Source of the DNA: Mycolicibacterium sp. BiH015
GTDB lineage: Bacteria; Actinomycetota; Actinomycetes; Mycobacteriales; Mycobacteriaceae
DNA: 41,608 nt
Assembly (NCBI RefSeq): GCF_027706845.1
Contig: NZ_JAQGCZ010000024.1
Coordinates: forward strand, 1-41,608
Direction: 5' to 3'
The translations under genes and the position numbers were made by a program. Shown piece after piece: positions 32,677 to 40,736 of this stretch (positions are counted from its first letter, which is position 1; each line of letters opens with the position of its first letter). Below the pieces are notes generated by a model, which was given only the letters and a program-made list of their open reading frames with translations, made no database searches and was not told the DNA's origin.

Positions 32677-34371
32677 TCAGTCGCAGCATTCTGCGTGCCC
32701 GGCCGCCGACTCCTCGCGCGAGCGCTCGTCGGTCCGGCATGCGCATGACGCCGTGATCGGCACGTCCGCCCGCGCGGACGCGAGTTCGAGCTGCTTGCCG
32801 ATGATCACCGCCTCGGCGTCGCGGCCCAGCCGCGTGAGGCATTCGTGGTATCCGTGCAGACTCCACACGTTTCCCGGGTGCTGGCACGGTCTGCTCAGCG
32901 TGGGGTCGAGTCCGAGGTCGGCTGCATACACCTTCGCCGCGTCTTCGACGTGTCCCTGCTCCAACAACAGCGCGCCGAGCGCGTGCCGGGTCGGTTGCAT
33001 CCAGCCCCACGGTTCGTCGTACGGCAGGTTGTCGTCGAGCTCGACAGCACGCCGCAGATGGGCGAATGCCTCGTCGAATTTTCCTGCGCGATAGTCGATC
33101 TCACCGTCGAGCATCGCGGCAGCCACGGCGAGGATGTCTCGACTGGTGTTGTTGAACAGATATCTGCTGTCCGGGATCCGTTCGTAGGCCGCCGCGAACA
33201 GATCCCGTTCCGCCCGGGCCTGGTCAAGATGCCCGCTCGCGGCGTGCGCCACCCCGCGCCCGTAGTGGATGGTCGCCGCTGTCGTGCAGTACAGCTCGGC
33301 GTCCTCGGGCTGCGGCGTCGCGATCAGTTCGTCCCATCGGCCGAACCGCACCAACACGTGAATCCGCAACGGGACGAATGCTTCGAGCCAGTCCGCCATC
33401 GGTGGCGACTCGATGGCGAGCAGTTCGGGGGTCAGCTGTTCGGCGAGTTCGTCGGCGGCCTGCAGGGCGACGGCCGAATTGCCCTCGAACATCGCCGAAT
33501 ACACCACGAAGTGCAGATTGTGGGCGCGGTACAGCGAGTAGAAGTTCAGCGGGCCTTGGTGTTCCACGAAACGCCGATCGACGCGTACCGCGGACTGATT
33601 TGCCACCACCGAGTCGCGGTAGTTGCCGCACAGCACGTCGATGTGGCTGGGCATGTGCTGCAGATGCCCAGCGTCGGGCACCAGGCCGCGCAACAGGTCG
33701 GCGGCGGGCAGCGCGGCCTGCGGTGCGGTCGACATCTCCATCGCGTGGATGTAGAGATGCAGGATTCCCGGATGCCGACGTCCGGCATCGGTGGCGAGTG
33801 CATCGTCGAGGAGTCGCTTGGCCTCGACGACGCGCGAGCCTGGCGCGGGTTCGCCGGTTCTGCTGTCCCACAACGCCCACGCGGTGACATTGACCAGGGC
33901 GTCGGCGGCAAGCGCAACGACGTCGATATCGTCGGGGTAGGCCTTCGCCAGCGCAGCCATCGCATCGGCATACGCGGTGTGGCCTCCGGTCAGAGCCTGT
34001 ACGTCCTCAGGATCGTCGGTGGGGAAGCGGGCTGCGAGGGCGTCGATCAGCCCGCGCTCCACGGCCGAGGCCCGCCCGCCGGCCGCGAGTCGCAGTTCCA
34101 TCCGCGCTCGGGCCAGCGACGCGCCGAGGTCCACGGGGTCGAAAGCTTCCCACCCCTTGTTGTAGTTCGGCCCGATGGCGTACGCGACACCCCAACGGGC
34201 GAGGGCGAAGTCGGGGTCGAGTTCGAGTGCGCGGTCGAAACAGTGGATCGCTTCTTCGTGGTTGAAGGCATAGGACCACACCATTGCGCGGTCGAACCAC
34301 ACTCGCGCGGCTTCCGACGGTGAGTCAGTCGGTCGGTGATAGGAGCCGAGGTCGTAGTAGGACTCGCTCAT
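32677..34371 (-). CDS. Tetratricopeptide-repeat protein with Cys-rich tail
   Basis: This 564-residue soluble protein has TPR-like units: N-terminal VWFDRAMVWSYAFNHEEAIHCFDRALELDPD (~24-54) and C-terminal EIDYRAGKFDEAFAHLRRAVELDD (~425-450) and ALGALLLEQGHVEDAAKVYAADLGLDP (~465-490). The middle is all-helical, including HLYIHAMEMS and HMPSHIDVLCGNY. The last ~25 residues hold C-A-C and C-C pairs. It is a scaffold or protein-interaction protein; its partner is unknown. Its ATG lies 47 bp inside the 3' end of the upstream membrane-protein gene, so it forms the third gene of the TetR operon and is probably coupled by that overlap. Confidence 0.85.
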   Translation of the reverse strand: MSESYYDLGSYHRPTDSPSEAARVWFDRAMVWSYAFNHEEAIHCFDRALELDPDFALARWGVAYAIGPNYNKGWEAFDPVDLGASLARARMELRLAAGGRASAVERGLIDALAARFPTDDPEDVQALTGGHTAYADAMAALAKAYPDDIDVVALAADALVNVTAWALWDSRTGEPAPGSRVVEAKRLLDDALATDAGRRHPGILHLYIHAMEMSTAPQAALPAADLLRGLVPDAGHLQHMPSHIDVLCGNYRDSVVANQSAVRVDRRFVEHQGPLNFYSLYRAHNLHFVVYSAMFEGNSAVALQAADELAEQLTPELLAIESPPMADWLEAFVPLRIHVLVRFGRWDELIATPQPEDAELYCTTAATIHYGRGVAHAASGHLDQARAERDLFAAAYERIPDSRYLFNNTSRDILAVAAAMLDGEIDYRAGKFDEAFAHLRRAVELDDNLPYDEPWGWMQPTRHALGALLLEQGHVEDAAKVYAADLGLDPTLSRPCQHPGNVWSLHGYHECLTRLGRDAEAVIIGKQLELASARADVPITASCACRTDERSREESAAGHAECCD

Positions 34372-35368
34372 AGAGGGGACGATAATTCACCCGGGCGGCG
34401 GTGGCGACAACTGCGAGAAAACACCCGGACATCGCCCAGATGGCCAGCGTGGCCAGCGGAGTCGTCGCTCCGTGGCCGTCGAAGTAGGAGATGCTGCGCA
34501 GCAACGACACCCCCGAACCCTGCGGCACGATCGCCGTGAAGGTCGAGTAGAACCCTGACAGCAGCGGCCGTCCGACCGGACCGGCGGCCGCGGCGTTGCC
34601 GACGACGACCAGGAACAGGCCGAGCACGACCGACGCGGCAGTGCCGAACGCGGCCGCGACTCCGGTGACGGCGCCGCCGACGGCCATCGCGTAGAGCCAC
34701 AGCACGCCGAATACCTGCCACGGATGGCCTGTAAGCGCGTCCAGCACGGGACCGACGTAGACCGTGACCGCGCCCGCCAGCACTGCGGAGAACGCGGCGA
34801 GCGACATCGTGCGCAACGCCAGTGTCGTCGGCGTGCGAACGCTGCCCATCAACCGTCCGAGCAGTGCGGCGCCCAGCGATGCACCGATCGAGATGAAGAT
34901 GACGGCATAGAACTCGACGGTGCCGGACGGATCGCCCGCTGACGTCGGTGCGACATCCTCGACGACGGGTGCCAGGCCTGCGCGCTCGGCCGCGGTGCGG
35001 CCGACCGCCTCGGCGGCCGCCGCCACACTGTGGCCGCCGCCGCCTGCCACGTATACGGTCATGTGGCCGTCCGGTGTCACGGCGAACGCGGTGTCGGCGG
35101 TCCGTTCGAGTACCTCCGCCTTTGCCGCGGCGGCGTCACCAACCGCATTGACGGTCAACGAGTTTTGGTCACGCAGCCCGTCGACAAACTGCGTGGGGGC
35201 CGACACTGCGACTGTCAGGTGGTGCAGTGTCGGCTTGGCGAAGGCCCCGGAATAGCTGGCGACCATTGCCAGCACGAACACGGTCAGGCCCGCCAGCGCG
35301 AGGACCGTGGTGCGGAGGGTCGCGCGGTTCCGAAATGGAGGAATGTCGTGTGTCTGATGTCTACCCAC
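34325..35368 (-). CDS. ABC-2/DUF3533-like membrane protein
   Basis: This 347-residue protein starts with one N-terminal membrane helix (~20-40), followed by an external domain of ~130 residues (LTVAVSAPTQFVDGL ... AVTPDGHMTVYVAGGGG). About five more helices occupy ~150-335, with a large conserved loop GFYSTFTAIVPQGSGVSLLRSISYFDGH. This plan matches the permease-like YhgE/Pip or DUF3533 proteins encoded beside TetR regulators and thought to act in export of toxic or lipid compounds. No ATPase is adjacent. The GTG start overlaps the tetR stop by 8 bp, with AAAGGA seven bases upstream. Export is inference from architecture and context. Confidence 0.75.
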   Translation of the reverse strand: MGRHQTHDIPPFRNRATLRTTVLALAGLTVFVLAMVASYSGAFAKPTLHHLTVAVSAPTQFVDGLRDQNSLTVNAVGDAAAAKAEVLERTADTAFAVTPDGHMTVYVAGGGGHSVAAAAEAVGRTAAERAGLAPVVEDVAPTSAGDPSGTVEFYAVIFISIGASLGAALLGRLMGSVRTPTTLALRTMSLAAFSAVLAGAVTVYVGPVLDALTGHPWQVFGVLWLYAMAVGGAVTGVAAAFGTAASVVLGLFLVVVGNAAAAGPVGRPLLSGFYSTFTAIVPQGSGVSLLRSISYFDGHGATTPLATLAIWAMSGCFLAVVATAARVNYRPLYERVLLRPRLLSPTD

Positions 35369-35948
35369 GGGAGGGTCCTTTCTGAGCTGACGTGATGCCG
35401 AGCAGCGCGTCGACGGTGTCGAGTGCGACGCCGACTCGGAGGGGCAGGTCGGTGGCGTCCGGGTCCTCCATCCACGACCGCAGGACCTCGGTGAACCCGC
35501 CGATCAGAAATCGGGTCACGGCATCTGTGGAAATGGAAGTGACGGTGTCGAGCACAGCCATGCCCTGACGGGCGATCTGCTCGCAGGGCGCGCGCAGCGC
35601 GTCGCGGTAGGTGACCAGGACATGCTGGTTGACGGTGCTGGGGACGACGTGCCGGAACAGGGCTGCATGTTCGGCGGCGAATCCGAACAGCTCGAGGATC
35701 AGGTCCTTCGCGTCCTTCGCTGACGCGGGTCGTTGCGCGAACAGCTCGCTGAACGCTGCGGCGATCGCGTCGTCACGGTCGCGAAAATGCCGGTAGAAGA
35801 CCTGACGGCTGACGTCGGCCTGGGACACGAGGTCGGCGACGGAGATCTCGTCGACCGGTCGTTCGTCGGCGAGCACGAGCGCAGCGTGACGGAGACGGCT
35901 TCTGACCCGCTCCGCGCGAGGATCCGCGCTACGACCTCTTTCGGACAT
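35361..35948 (-). CDS. TetR-family transcriptional regulator
   Basis: This 195-residue regulator has an N-terminal HTH with ISVADLVSQADVSRQVFYRHFRDRDDAIAAAF (~35-66), the classic TetR signature. The ligand-binding C-terminal domain is variable (FVV-less, FRHVVPSTVNQHVL near 105) and its ligand cannot be inferred. It leads an operon with the membrane protein (8-bp overlap) and the TPR gene and probably represses it. A perfect 11-bp palindrome lies 15-25 bases before its ATG. TetR regulators beside permease-like genes are usually autoregulatory. Confidence 0.92.
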   Translation of the reverse strand: MSERGRSADPRAERVRSRLRHAALVLADERPVDEISVADLVSQADVSRQVFYRHFRDRDDAIAAAFSELFAQRPASAKDAKDLILELFGFAAEHAALFRHVVPSTVNQHVLVTYRDALRAPCEQIARQGMAVLDTVTSISTDAVTRFLIGGFTEVLRSWMEDPDATDLPLRVGVALDTVDALLGITSAQKGPSRG

Positions 35949-35962
35949 GGTGTCGAGCCTAG

Positions 35963-35973
35963 AAGACTTCTTT
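35963..35973 (-). promoter_or_regulatory. Palindromic operator candidate before tetR
   Basis: AGAAG-A-CTTCT is a perfect 11-bp palindrome 15 bases upstream of the tetR ATG, inside an AT-rich promoter-like stretch (~35960-36005). Short palindromes in this position are typical of TetR self-regulation. Confidence 0.4.
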
Positions 35974-36073
35974 TACAGTTGTCCACGAAAGATTAGGTTA
36001 TCTATGACACCTTCGCTCGGGGTTGTGACCACGCAGATATTCAGACCTGGAAGGGCGTTGACCGCCATGTCGT

Positions 36074-36173
36074 CAGATCGGTGGCCCGCCACTATGGGCA
36101 GATCAGTGGCCCGCCACTGTCGTCAGATCAGTGGCCCGCCACTATCGTCAGATCAGTGGCCCGCCACTATGTC
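36074..36173. repeat. Four tandem 25-bp repeats, each with a 14-bp palindrome
   Basis: Units start at 36074, 36099, 36124 and 36149 and are identical except for A/G at base 7 of unit 1, A/G at base 21 (unit 2) and the last three bases. Each contains AGTGGC-CC-GCCACT (GGTGGC in unit 1), a perfect inverted repeat. The array begins inside the last codons and stop of the NCS2 permease gene (TGA at 36155-36153, in unit 4) and runs into the gap before tetR. There are no unique spacers, so it is a tandem repeat and not a CRISPR array. Confidence 0.9.
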
Positions 36174-37757
36174 CGACTCGTCGATTTCCGCTGGGTCCTT
36201 GGCGCCAGGCAGGAACGAGAACGCCACGCACACCAGGCCGAAGAACAGATAGCCCAGCGCAACCGATGGACTCGCCGCCCAAGTGACCTCGGGCGCGTGG
36301 ATCAGGCCGATGAAAGAGAGCACCGCCGCGACACCCGCCGCGATCGCGGAGTAAAGGAACTTCTTCTCCAAGATGAAGACGACCATCGTGCCAAGCAGCA
36401 TGCCGCTCAGCACCGCGCCTTCGCCCAGCGTCTTCAGACCCTCGTAGACCACGCCTGCACCGTTGAGCGCCTCGGCTGTCACCTCGGCGGCTGTCGTCCC
36501 GGCAGCGGCAAGAGCATTGTCGATCTGAGTCTTGCCCCATTCCGCGAGGTTGGGCAGCAGCGCTGCAACGACGGCGATGGCGTGCAGCCTCGGTACCGCC
36601 TGGAACGCCTGCGCGCCGATCAGCAGACCGATGTAGAGCAGAATCGGGACGATCGCAGGCACCGGAAGCAGCGCGGCCAGCACACCGAAAAGACCGACGA
36701 AGCAGAAGATCCCGATAATCGCGCCACTCGCGAGCGAGTAACTGGCCCGTCCGCCGGCGTCCTTCCAGCCGGGGTGGCCGATGTACACCGCGGGCGGGAA
36801 GGGCGAACCGAACGCCGAACCGATGACCGCTCCCGCACCGTCGGCGAGAAGGACACTGCGCAGGTTGTAGTTGTCGCCGGCCGCCGCGGCGCTCTCGACA
36901 TTGCTCATTGCTTCGGTGAAGTTGTAGACACCCAGCGGGATCGCAGTGCCGAGCAGTGGCGCGAGATCGGCAAGCCCGTTGAACAGCATGTCGATTCGGA
37001 GGTCGGGTATGCCGATGGCGATGTTGCTGACAGCGGCCCCGACGTCGGGTGCCGACATGTAGCCGCCGGCCCAACCGATCGCGGTGCCGACCAGCAACGC
37101 CACCAGTCCGATCGGAATGCCGCCGGGCAGTTTCACATTGGTGAAGAAGCCGATCAGGATGATGGCGAGGACGGGCAGACCGATCCAGGCGGCCTCCCAC
37201 ATCTGGGCGGCGGGGCGCATCGAGATGAACGTGATCGAGATACCGGCGAGGGTGCCCAGCATCGCAGCGCGTGGGGTCAGCTTACGAATGTAGGGGCCGA
37301 CGAATGCGCCGATCATCACGATGACGCCGATCAGGAACGCCCATGCCAGGCCCGCCTGCCACGCCTGCATCGGGTTGTCGGTAGCGAGATAGACCGGCAG
37401 CATCACGACAAAGACCACGATGAACATGTGCGGGACGCTCGGGCCGTATGGCAGCGCCGTGACGTCGGTTCGGTTCTCCCGCTTGGCGAGCCGGCGAGCG
37501 AGGAACGTGTAATAGAGATTGCCCAGGATCAACGCGACACCGAGTGCCGGGAGCACCGTGCCGAGGACATCGTCGGCCGGGACCGCGATCACGCCGATCA
37601 TCAGTCCAGTCAGTGTGAGCACATTGACCAGGATGTTGAACCCCAACCCGAAGAACGCGTTGGTGTCGCCTTTCGTCCACCAGGCGAGCGAGACCGGCTT
37701 GGAGACGGGCGGTTCGATCGGATCGGCCGGAGGCGGGGTGGTGACGTCAGTGCTCAT
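36153..37757 (-). CDS. NCS2-family nucleobase/heterocycle permease
   Basis: This 534-residue membrane transporter has about 13-14 helices. Family features include TDVTALPYGPSVPHMF (~residue 95), GVYNFTEAMSNVESAAAAGDNY (~275) and FGSPFPPAVYIGHPGWK (~315), which resemble the xanthine/uracil permease (NCS2, azaguanine-like) core. Length is normal. AAAGGAT precedes the ATG. The gene is last of the operon gntR-amidase-hydrolase-permease (10 bp after the hydrolase stop), so it probably imports an N-rich ring or ureide such as cyanurate, barbiturate or biuret; the actual substrate is not readable. Its final codons lie in a 25-bp repeat array. Confidence 0.88.
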   Translation of the reverse strand: MSTDVTTPPPADPIEPPVSKPVSLAWWTKGDTNAFFGLGFNILVNVLTLTGLMIGVIAVPADDVLGTVLPALGVALILGNLYYTFLARRLAKRENRTDVTALPYGPSVPHMFIVVFVVMLPVYLATDNPMQAWQAGLAWAFLIGVIVMIGAFVGPYIRKLTPRAAMLGTLAGISITFISMRPAAQMWEAAWIGLPVLAIILIGFFTNVKLPGGIPIGLVALLVGTAIGWAGGYMSAPDVGAAVSNIAIGIPDLRIDMLFNGLADLAPLLGTAIPLGVYNFTEAMSNVESAAAAGDNYNLRSVLLADGAGAVIGSAFGSPFPPAVYIGHPGWKDAGGRASYSLASGAIIGIFCFVGLFGVLAALLPVPAIVPILLYIGLLIGAQAFQAVPRLHAIAVVAALLPNLAEWGKTQIDNALAAAGTTAAEVTAEALNGAGVVYEGLKTLGEGAVLSGMLLGTMVVFILEKKFLYSAIAAGVAAVLSFIGLIHAPEVTWAASPSVALGYLFFGLVCVAFSFLPGAKDPAEIDESDIVAGH

Positions 37758-37767
37758 CGGGATCCTT

Positions 37768-38460
37768 TCAGGCTGCAGTCGTGGCGAGTTTGGACAGTGC
37801 GGGAATCACGGCGGAGGTGTCGGCGACCCAGCCGAAGATGCCGCCTTGCGCTTTGATCATCTCCAGGCCGGCGCGCTGGAACTCGGGGAAATACGAACCG
37901 ACACAGTCGGATACGACGAGACACTCGTATCCGCGGTCGTTGGCCTCCCGTGTGGTGGTGTGCACACACACCTCGGTGGTCACCCCCGTGACGAGCAGTT
38001 GGGTGATACCGGCCTCGGTCAGCACGTCGGACAGCTCGGTGGCATAGAAGGCGCCCTTGCCGGGCTTGTCGATGACGACTTCACCGTCGGTGGGCGCCAG
38101 TTCGTCGACGATGTCGTGGCCGTACTCGCCGCGGATCAGGATCCGGCCGTACTTGCCGGGGTCGCCGATGCGCTTCGACGGCGCACCACGATTGAGCTTC
38201 GCCGGTGGGCAGTCCGACAGATCCGGTTGGTGACCTTCGCGGGTGTGGATGACCATGATGCCGGCCGCACGGGCCGCCGCGATCAGCGCAGCCAGGGGCG
38301 GAACGACTTTCAGCAACTGGTCGACGTCATTGCCGAGACTCTCGCCGAAGCCGCCCGGCAGGAGGAAGTCTCGCTGCATGTCGATGACGATCAGCGCAGT
38401 CTTGTCCGCGACGAGCCGAAACGAGGACGGTTCGGCGGGGACCTCGACGATGTGGTTCAC
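37768..38460 (-). CDS. Isochorismatase-fold cysteine hydrolase, biuret-hydrolase-like
   Basis: This 230-residue cysteine hydrolase keeps the triad Asp27 (IVIDMQRDF), Lys132 (IDKPGKGAF) and Cys165 (GVTTEVCVHTT). The spacing and the motifs HTREGHQPDL, GRILIRGEYGHDI and TREANDRGYEC closely resemble biuret hydrolase (BiuH), which releases ammonia from biuret to give allophanate. Triuret or ureidoacrylate hydrolases are near relatives, so specificity is provisional. The GTG start overlaps the amidase stop by 4 bp (GTGA), and the permease follows after 10 bp. The adjacent allophanate-hydrolase-like gene supplies the next step, which favours the biuret reading. Confidence 0.85.
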   Translation of the reverse strand: MNHIVEVPAEPSSFRLVADKTALIVIDMQRDFLLPGGFGESLGNDVDQLLKVVPPLAALIAAARAAGIMVIHTREGHQPDLSDCPPAKLNRGAPSKRIGDPGKYGRILIRGEYGHDIVDELAPTDGEVVIDKPGKGAFYATELSDVLTEAGITQLLVTGVTTEVCVHTTTREANDRGYECLVVSDCVGSYFPEFQRAGLEMIKAQGGIFGWVADTSAVIPALSKLATTAA

Positions 38461-39878
38461 AGGCGCTCCTGAACGGGAGAATCAGTGGTTGACGGAGAAA
38501 CAGCTGCATGAAGGGTTCGCGCGGGACGAGGCTCGTCGAGGAGCTGGGCGGCGAGCTGGAGTACGGTGTCGTCAGTGAGCGCGTTGCCGAGAAGCATTGC
38601 GCTGTAGGGCCTTCCGCCCGCGGTGACACCGAGCGGTACCGCGACACCCAGCAGATCGAGCAGATTCCCGAAATGGGTGTAGTGGCCGAGCATCGTGTTG
38701 CAGTCGATCGGTGCTGCGAGTACTTCGTCGACGGTGAACGTGGTGCCGATCGTGGGCACCACCAGTACGTCCATCTGTTTCCACAGCCGGCCGACGCGTG
38801 CCTTGAGCTTCTGTAGCTTCTGCAACGCCGCGAAGGCGTCGACGGCGGTGTACTTGCGCCCGCCCTCGAAGATCTGGCGCACCACCGGATGGATCGATTC
38901 GGGCTGCTCGGCAAGGAAATCGCCGAACTCCACGAGACGTTCGGCGACCCAGGGACCCTGGTAGAGGAGCTCTCCCGCTGCCAGGAACGGTTCAAGGGAC
39001 ACTTCGACAGTCGGGTGGGCGCGGGCCAGGTGCTCGCGAAACGCCATGTGGGCGTGCCGCATGTCGTCGTCGCCGAAGAACTCGAGCTCGGAGGCGGGCG
39101 GCAGAGCGACGCGGATGGGGCCGCCGGCGAACCGTGGTCCGCGGTCACGGGACCACGGGTCACCGTCGTCGCGGCCGATCATGATGTCGAGCACGCGGTC
39201 GACGTCATCGATGGAACCGGCCATCACGCTGAGGCAGTCGAGGGATTTGCACGCGGGAACGAGGCCGACGGTACTGATGAGACCGCGGGAGGGCTTGAAG
39301 CCGACGACACCGTTGAGTGCCGCCGGAACGCGGCCGGATCCCGCCGTGTCGGTGGCCACTGCGAACGGCACCTCACCCAGCGCGACGGCGAGCGCGGAGC
39401 CGGAACTCGAACCACCAGAGATCATTTCGCCGCCATACACGCTGCGCGGAATGGTGTGGGGGGTGCGGGTGCCGTTGAGGCCGGTGGCGAATTGGTCCAA
39501 GCTCGTCTTGCCGACGTACAACGCACCGGCGTCGATGAGTCTTTGGACCGCGGGTGCCGTGGCGGCGGCGACGTAGGAGTAGTCGGGACAGGAGAGAGTC
39601 GTCGGGTGGCCCGCGACGTCGATGCTGTCCTTGACGCCGAACGGCACACCGTAGAGCGGCAGCGTACGGGCCCCTGGGCGGCGTTCGATCTCCTCCGCCG
39701 CCTCGATCAGCTGGTCGCGGGGGACTACGGACAGCCACGTTCCGTCGTCACCTCTGGCCGCGATGGCGTCGGCGACGCGGGCGGCGGTCTTGGCGGGCGA
39801 ACCCGTTCCGCTCGCGTGCGAGGCAAGGATTTCGGACACCGAGGGTCCGATTGCCGGCCCGCGGAGATCATTGACCAT
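38457..39878 (-). CDS. Allophanate-hydrolase-like amidase (AtzF/amidase-signature)
   Basis: This 473-residue amidase-signature hydrolase has Ser-cisSer-Lys residues at Lys83 (GVPFGVKDSIDV), Ser157 (GGSSSGSA) and Ser181 (TDTAGSGRVPA). The spacing matches AtzF-type allophanate hydrolases, as does GVKDSIDVAGHPTT. It ends near residue 470, so it lacks the extra C-terminal domain of full-length AtzF (~600 aa). Allophanate hydrolase turns allophanate into ammonia and CO2. The gene follows gntR on the same strand and overlaps the downstream hydrolase by 4 bp. ATG 39878 has no Shine-Dalgarno and sits two bases from a perfect palindrome, so a leaderless, operator-overlapped start is likely. Confidence 0.82.
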   Translation of the reverse strand: MVNDLRGPAIGPSVSEILASHASGTGSPAKTAARVADAIAARGDDGTWLSVVPRDQLIEAAEEIERRPGARTLPLYGVPFGVKDSIDVAGHPTTLSCPDYSYVAAATAPAVQRLIDAGALYVGKTSLDQFATGLNGTRTPHTIPRSVYGGEMISGGSSSGSALAVALGEVPFAVATDTAGSGRVPAALNGVVGFKPSRGLISTVGLVPACKSLDCLSVMAGSIDDVDRVLDIMIGRDDGDPWSRDRGPRFAGGPIRVALPPASELEFFGDDDMRHAHMAFREHLARAHPTVEVSLEPFLAAGELLYQGPWVAERLVEFGDFLAEQPESIHPVVRQIFEGGRKYTAVDAFAALQKLQKLKARVGRLWKQMDVLVVPTIGTTFTVDEVLAAPIDCNTMLGHYTHFGNLLDLLGVAVPLGVTAGGRPYSAMLLGNALTDDTVLQLAAQLLDEPRPARTLHAAVSPSTTDSPVQERL

Positions 39879-39880
39879 AT

Positions 39881-39897
39881 CTGTCGATTGTCGACAG
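39881..39897 (-). promoter_or_regulatory. 17-bp palindrome at the amidase start, probable GntR operator
   Basis: CTGTCGA-TTG-TCGACAG is a perfect 7-bp inverted repeat two bases upstream of the amidase ATG. It embeds TTGTCGACAG, close to the TTGTnnACAA-type sites of FadR/FCD regulators. The gntR gene lies 58 bp further upstream on the same strand, making it the natural binder. Confidence 0.6.
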
Positions 39898-39955
39898 AAT
39901 CATGGCGAATTCGGGTCAACCGTGTGTCAATTGTGTTAGCGCTGCGGAGGCACCG

Positions 39956-40618
39956 CTAGTCGAGTCCCAGATAGTCGAGGTGTCCGTGGTCTCGGATCGC
40001 CTCAACGACCACGCCGGGGTCGTTGGTTTCCAGCGCGGCGAGAATCGCTTTGTGACGACTGATTCCATCGTCTTCGGCGCGCACGCGGGCCTCTTCGCGG
40101 AGGTTCCTGGCCATCGGCAGTTGCAGCTTGAGCAGGATGGGCTCGAGTGCGATGTCGAGCTGGCGGTTGTTGGCGAGACCCACGACGGCGGCGTGAAACC
40201 CTCGGTGGGCGTCGTCGCGGTCGAGGGCATCAGTCGCGGCATCCATGCGGTCCAGCGCGATGCGCACCGGCTCAAGGTCGCAGTCGGGGTCGGGCAGGGG
40301 TACGGCGGATTCGATGGCGTGACGTTCTAAGACATTGCGCAGTTCGAACAGCTGCAAGATGTCGGTGGGTGACCATTCGGCGACGCGGGAGCCGCGCCGG
40401 GGGAGGTGTTCGACAAGGCCCTGCTGTGCGAGCAGCCGGAGGGCTTCCCGCAGCGGCGCTCGGCTGATCCCGATGTCTGCGCACAGCTGCTCTTCGACGA
40501 TCTTTTCGCCCGGCGCCAGCTCGCCCGAGAGGATGGCATCGCGGAGCCGGTGAGCGGTGACTTCGACCAGAGTCGCGGGCAGCACAAGCCTCGAGGGCTC
40601 TTCCGTCGGCGCTGCCAT
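39956..40618 (-). CDS. GntR/FCD-family transcriptional regulator
   Basis: This 220-residue regulator has an N-terminal winged HTH (DAILSGELAPGEKIVEEQLCADIGISRAPLREALRLLAQQGLVEH, ~28-70) and an all-helical FCD effector domain with metal-type His residues (RGFHAAVVGLANN ~140, RHKAIL ~190, DHGHL ~210). FCD regulators usually repress catabolic operons until a small acid or ureide binds. It is followed on the same strand after 77 bp by the amidase-hydrolase-permease operon, with a perfect palindrome in the gap. A second palindrome, TTGTGCACAA, lies ~100 bp upstream of its start. No clear Shine-Dalgarno precedes ATG 40618. Confidence 0.92.
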   Translation of the reverse strand: MAAPTEEPSRLVLPATLVEVTAHRLRDAILSGELAPGEKIVEEQLCADIGISRAPLREALRLLAQQGLVEHLPRRGSRVAEWSPTDILQLFELRNVLERHAIESAVPLPDPDCDLEPVRIALDRMDAATDALDRDDAHRGFHAAVVGLANNRQLDIALEPILLKLQLPMARNLREEARVRAEDDGISRHKAILAALETNDPGVVVEAIRDHGHLDYLGLD

Positions 40619-40719
40619 GGGACCCCAGGGTAGGCACTAAAGCCCGCGCGCGCAGCAAGACACCTCGGCGCATTCACCGACAACGCCGCACCTGTAACGG
40701 CCTTCCACCGCGTAAGCGA

Positions 40720-40729
40720 TTGTGCACAA
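40720..40729. promoter_or_regulatory. TTGTGCACAA palindrome upstream of gntR
   Basis: This perfect 10-bp palindrome lies ~100 bp upstream of gntR, just after the HNH gene stop. It shares the TTGTnnACA core with the operator candidate at 39888-39897, so it may be a second site of the same regulator. Confidence 0.35.
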
Positions 40730-40736
40730 ATATCTC

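Noticed and set aside
32845..34323. 492-codon plus-strand frame opposite the TPR gene
   Set aside because: Composition typical of antisense GC-rich sequence; the TPR gene has clear repeats and operon overlaps.
36074..36173. CRISPR array
   Set aside because: Repeats are directly adjacent with no unique spacers and there are no cas genes.
36081..37856. 591-codon open frame on the plus strand
   Set aside because: It lies antisense to the NCS2 permease, has low-complexity Arg/Asp/Gln/His composition and no recognisable fold; it is a GC-driven shadow and also runs through the 25-bp repeats.
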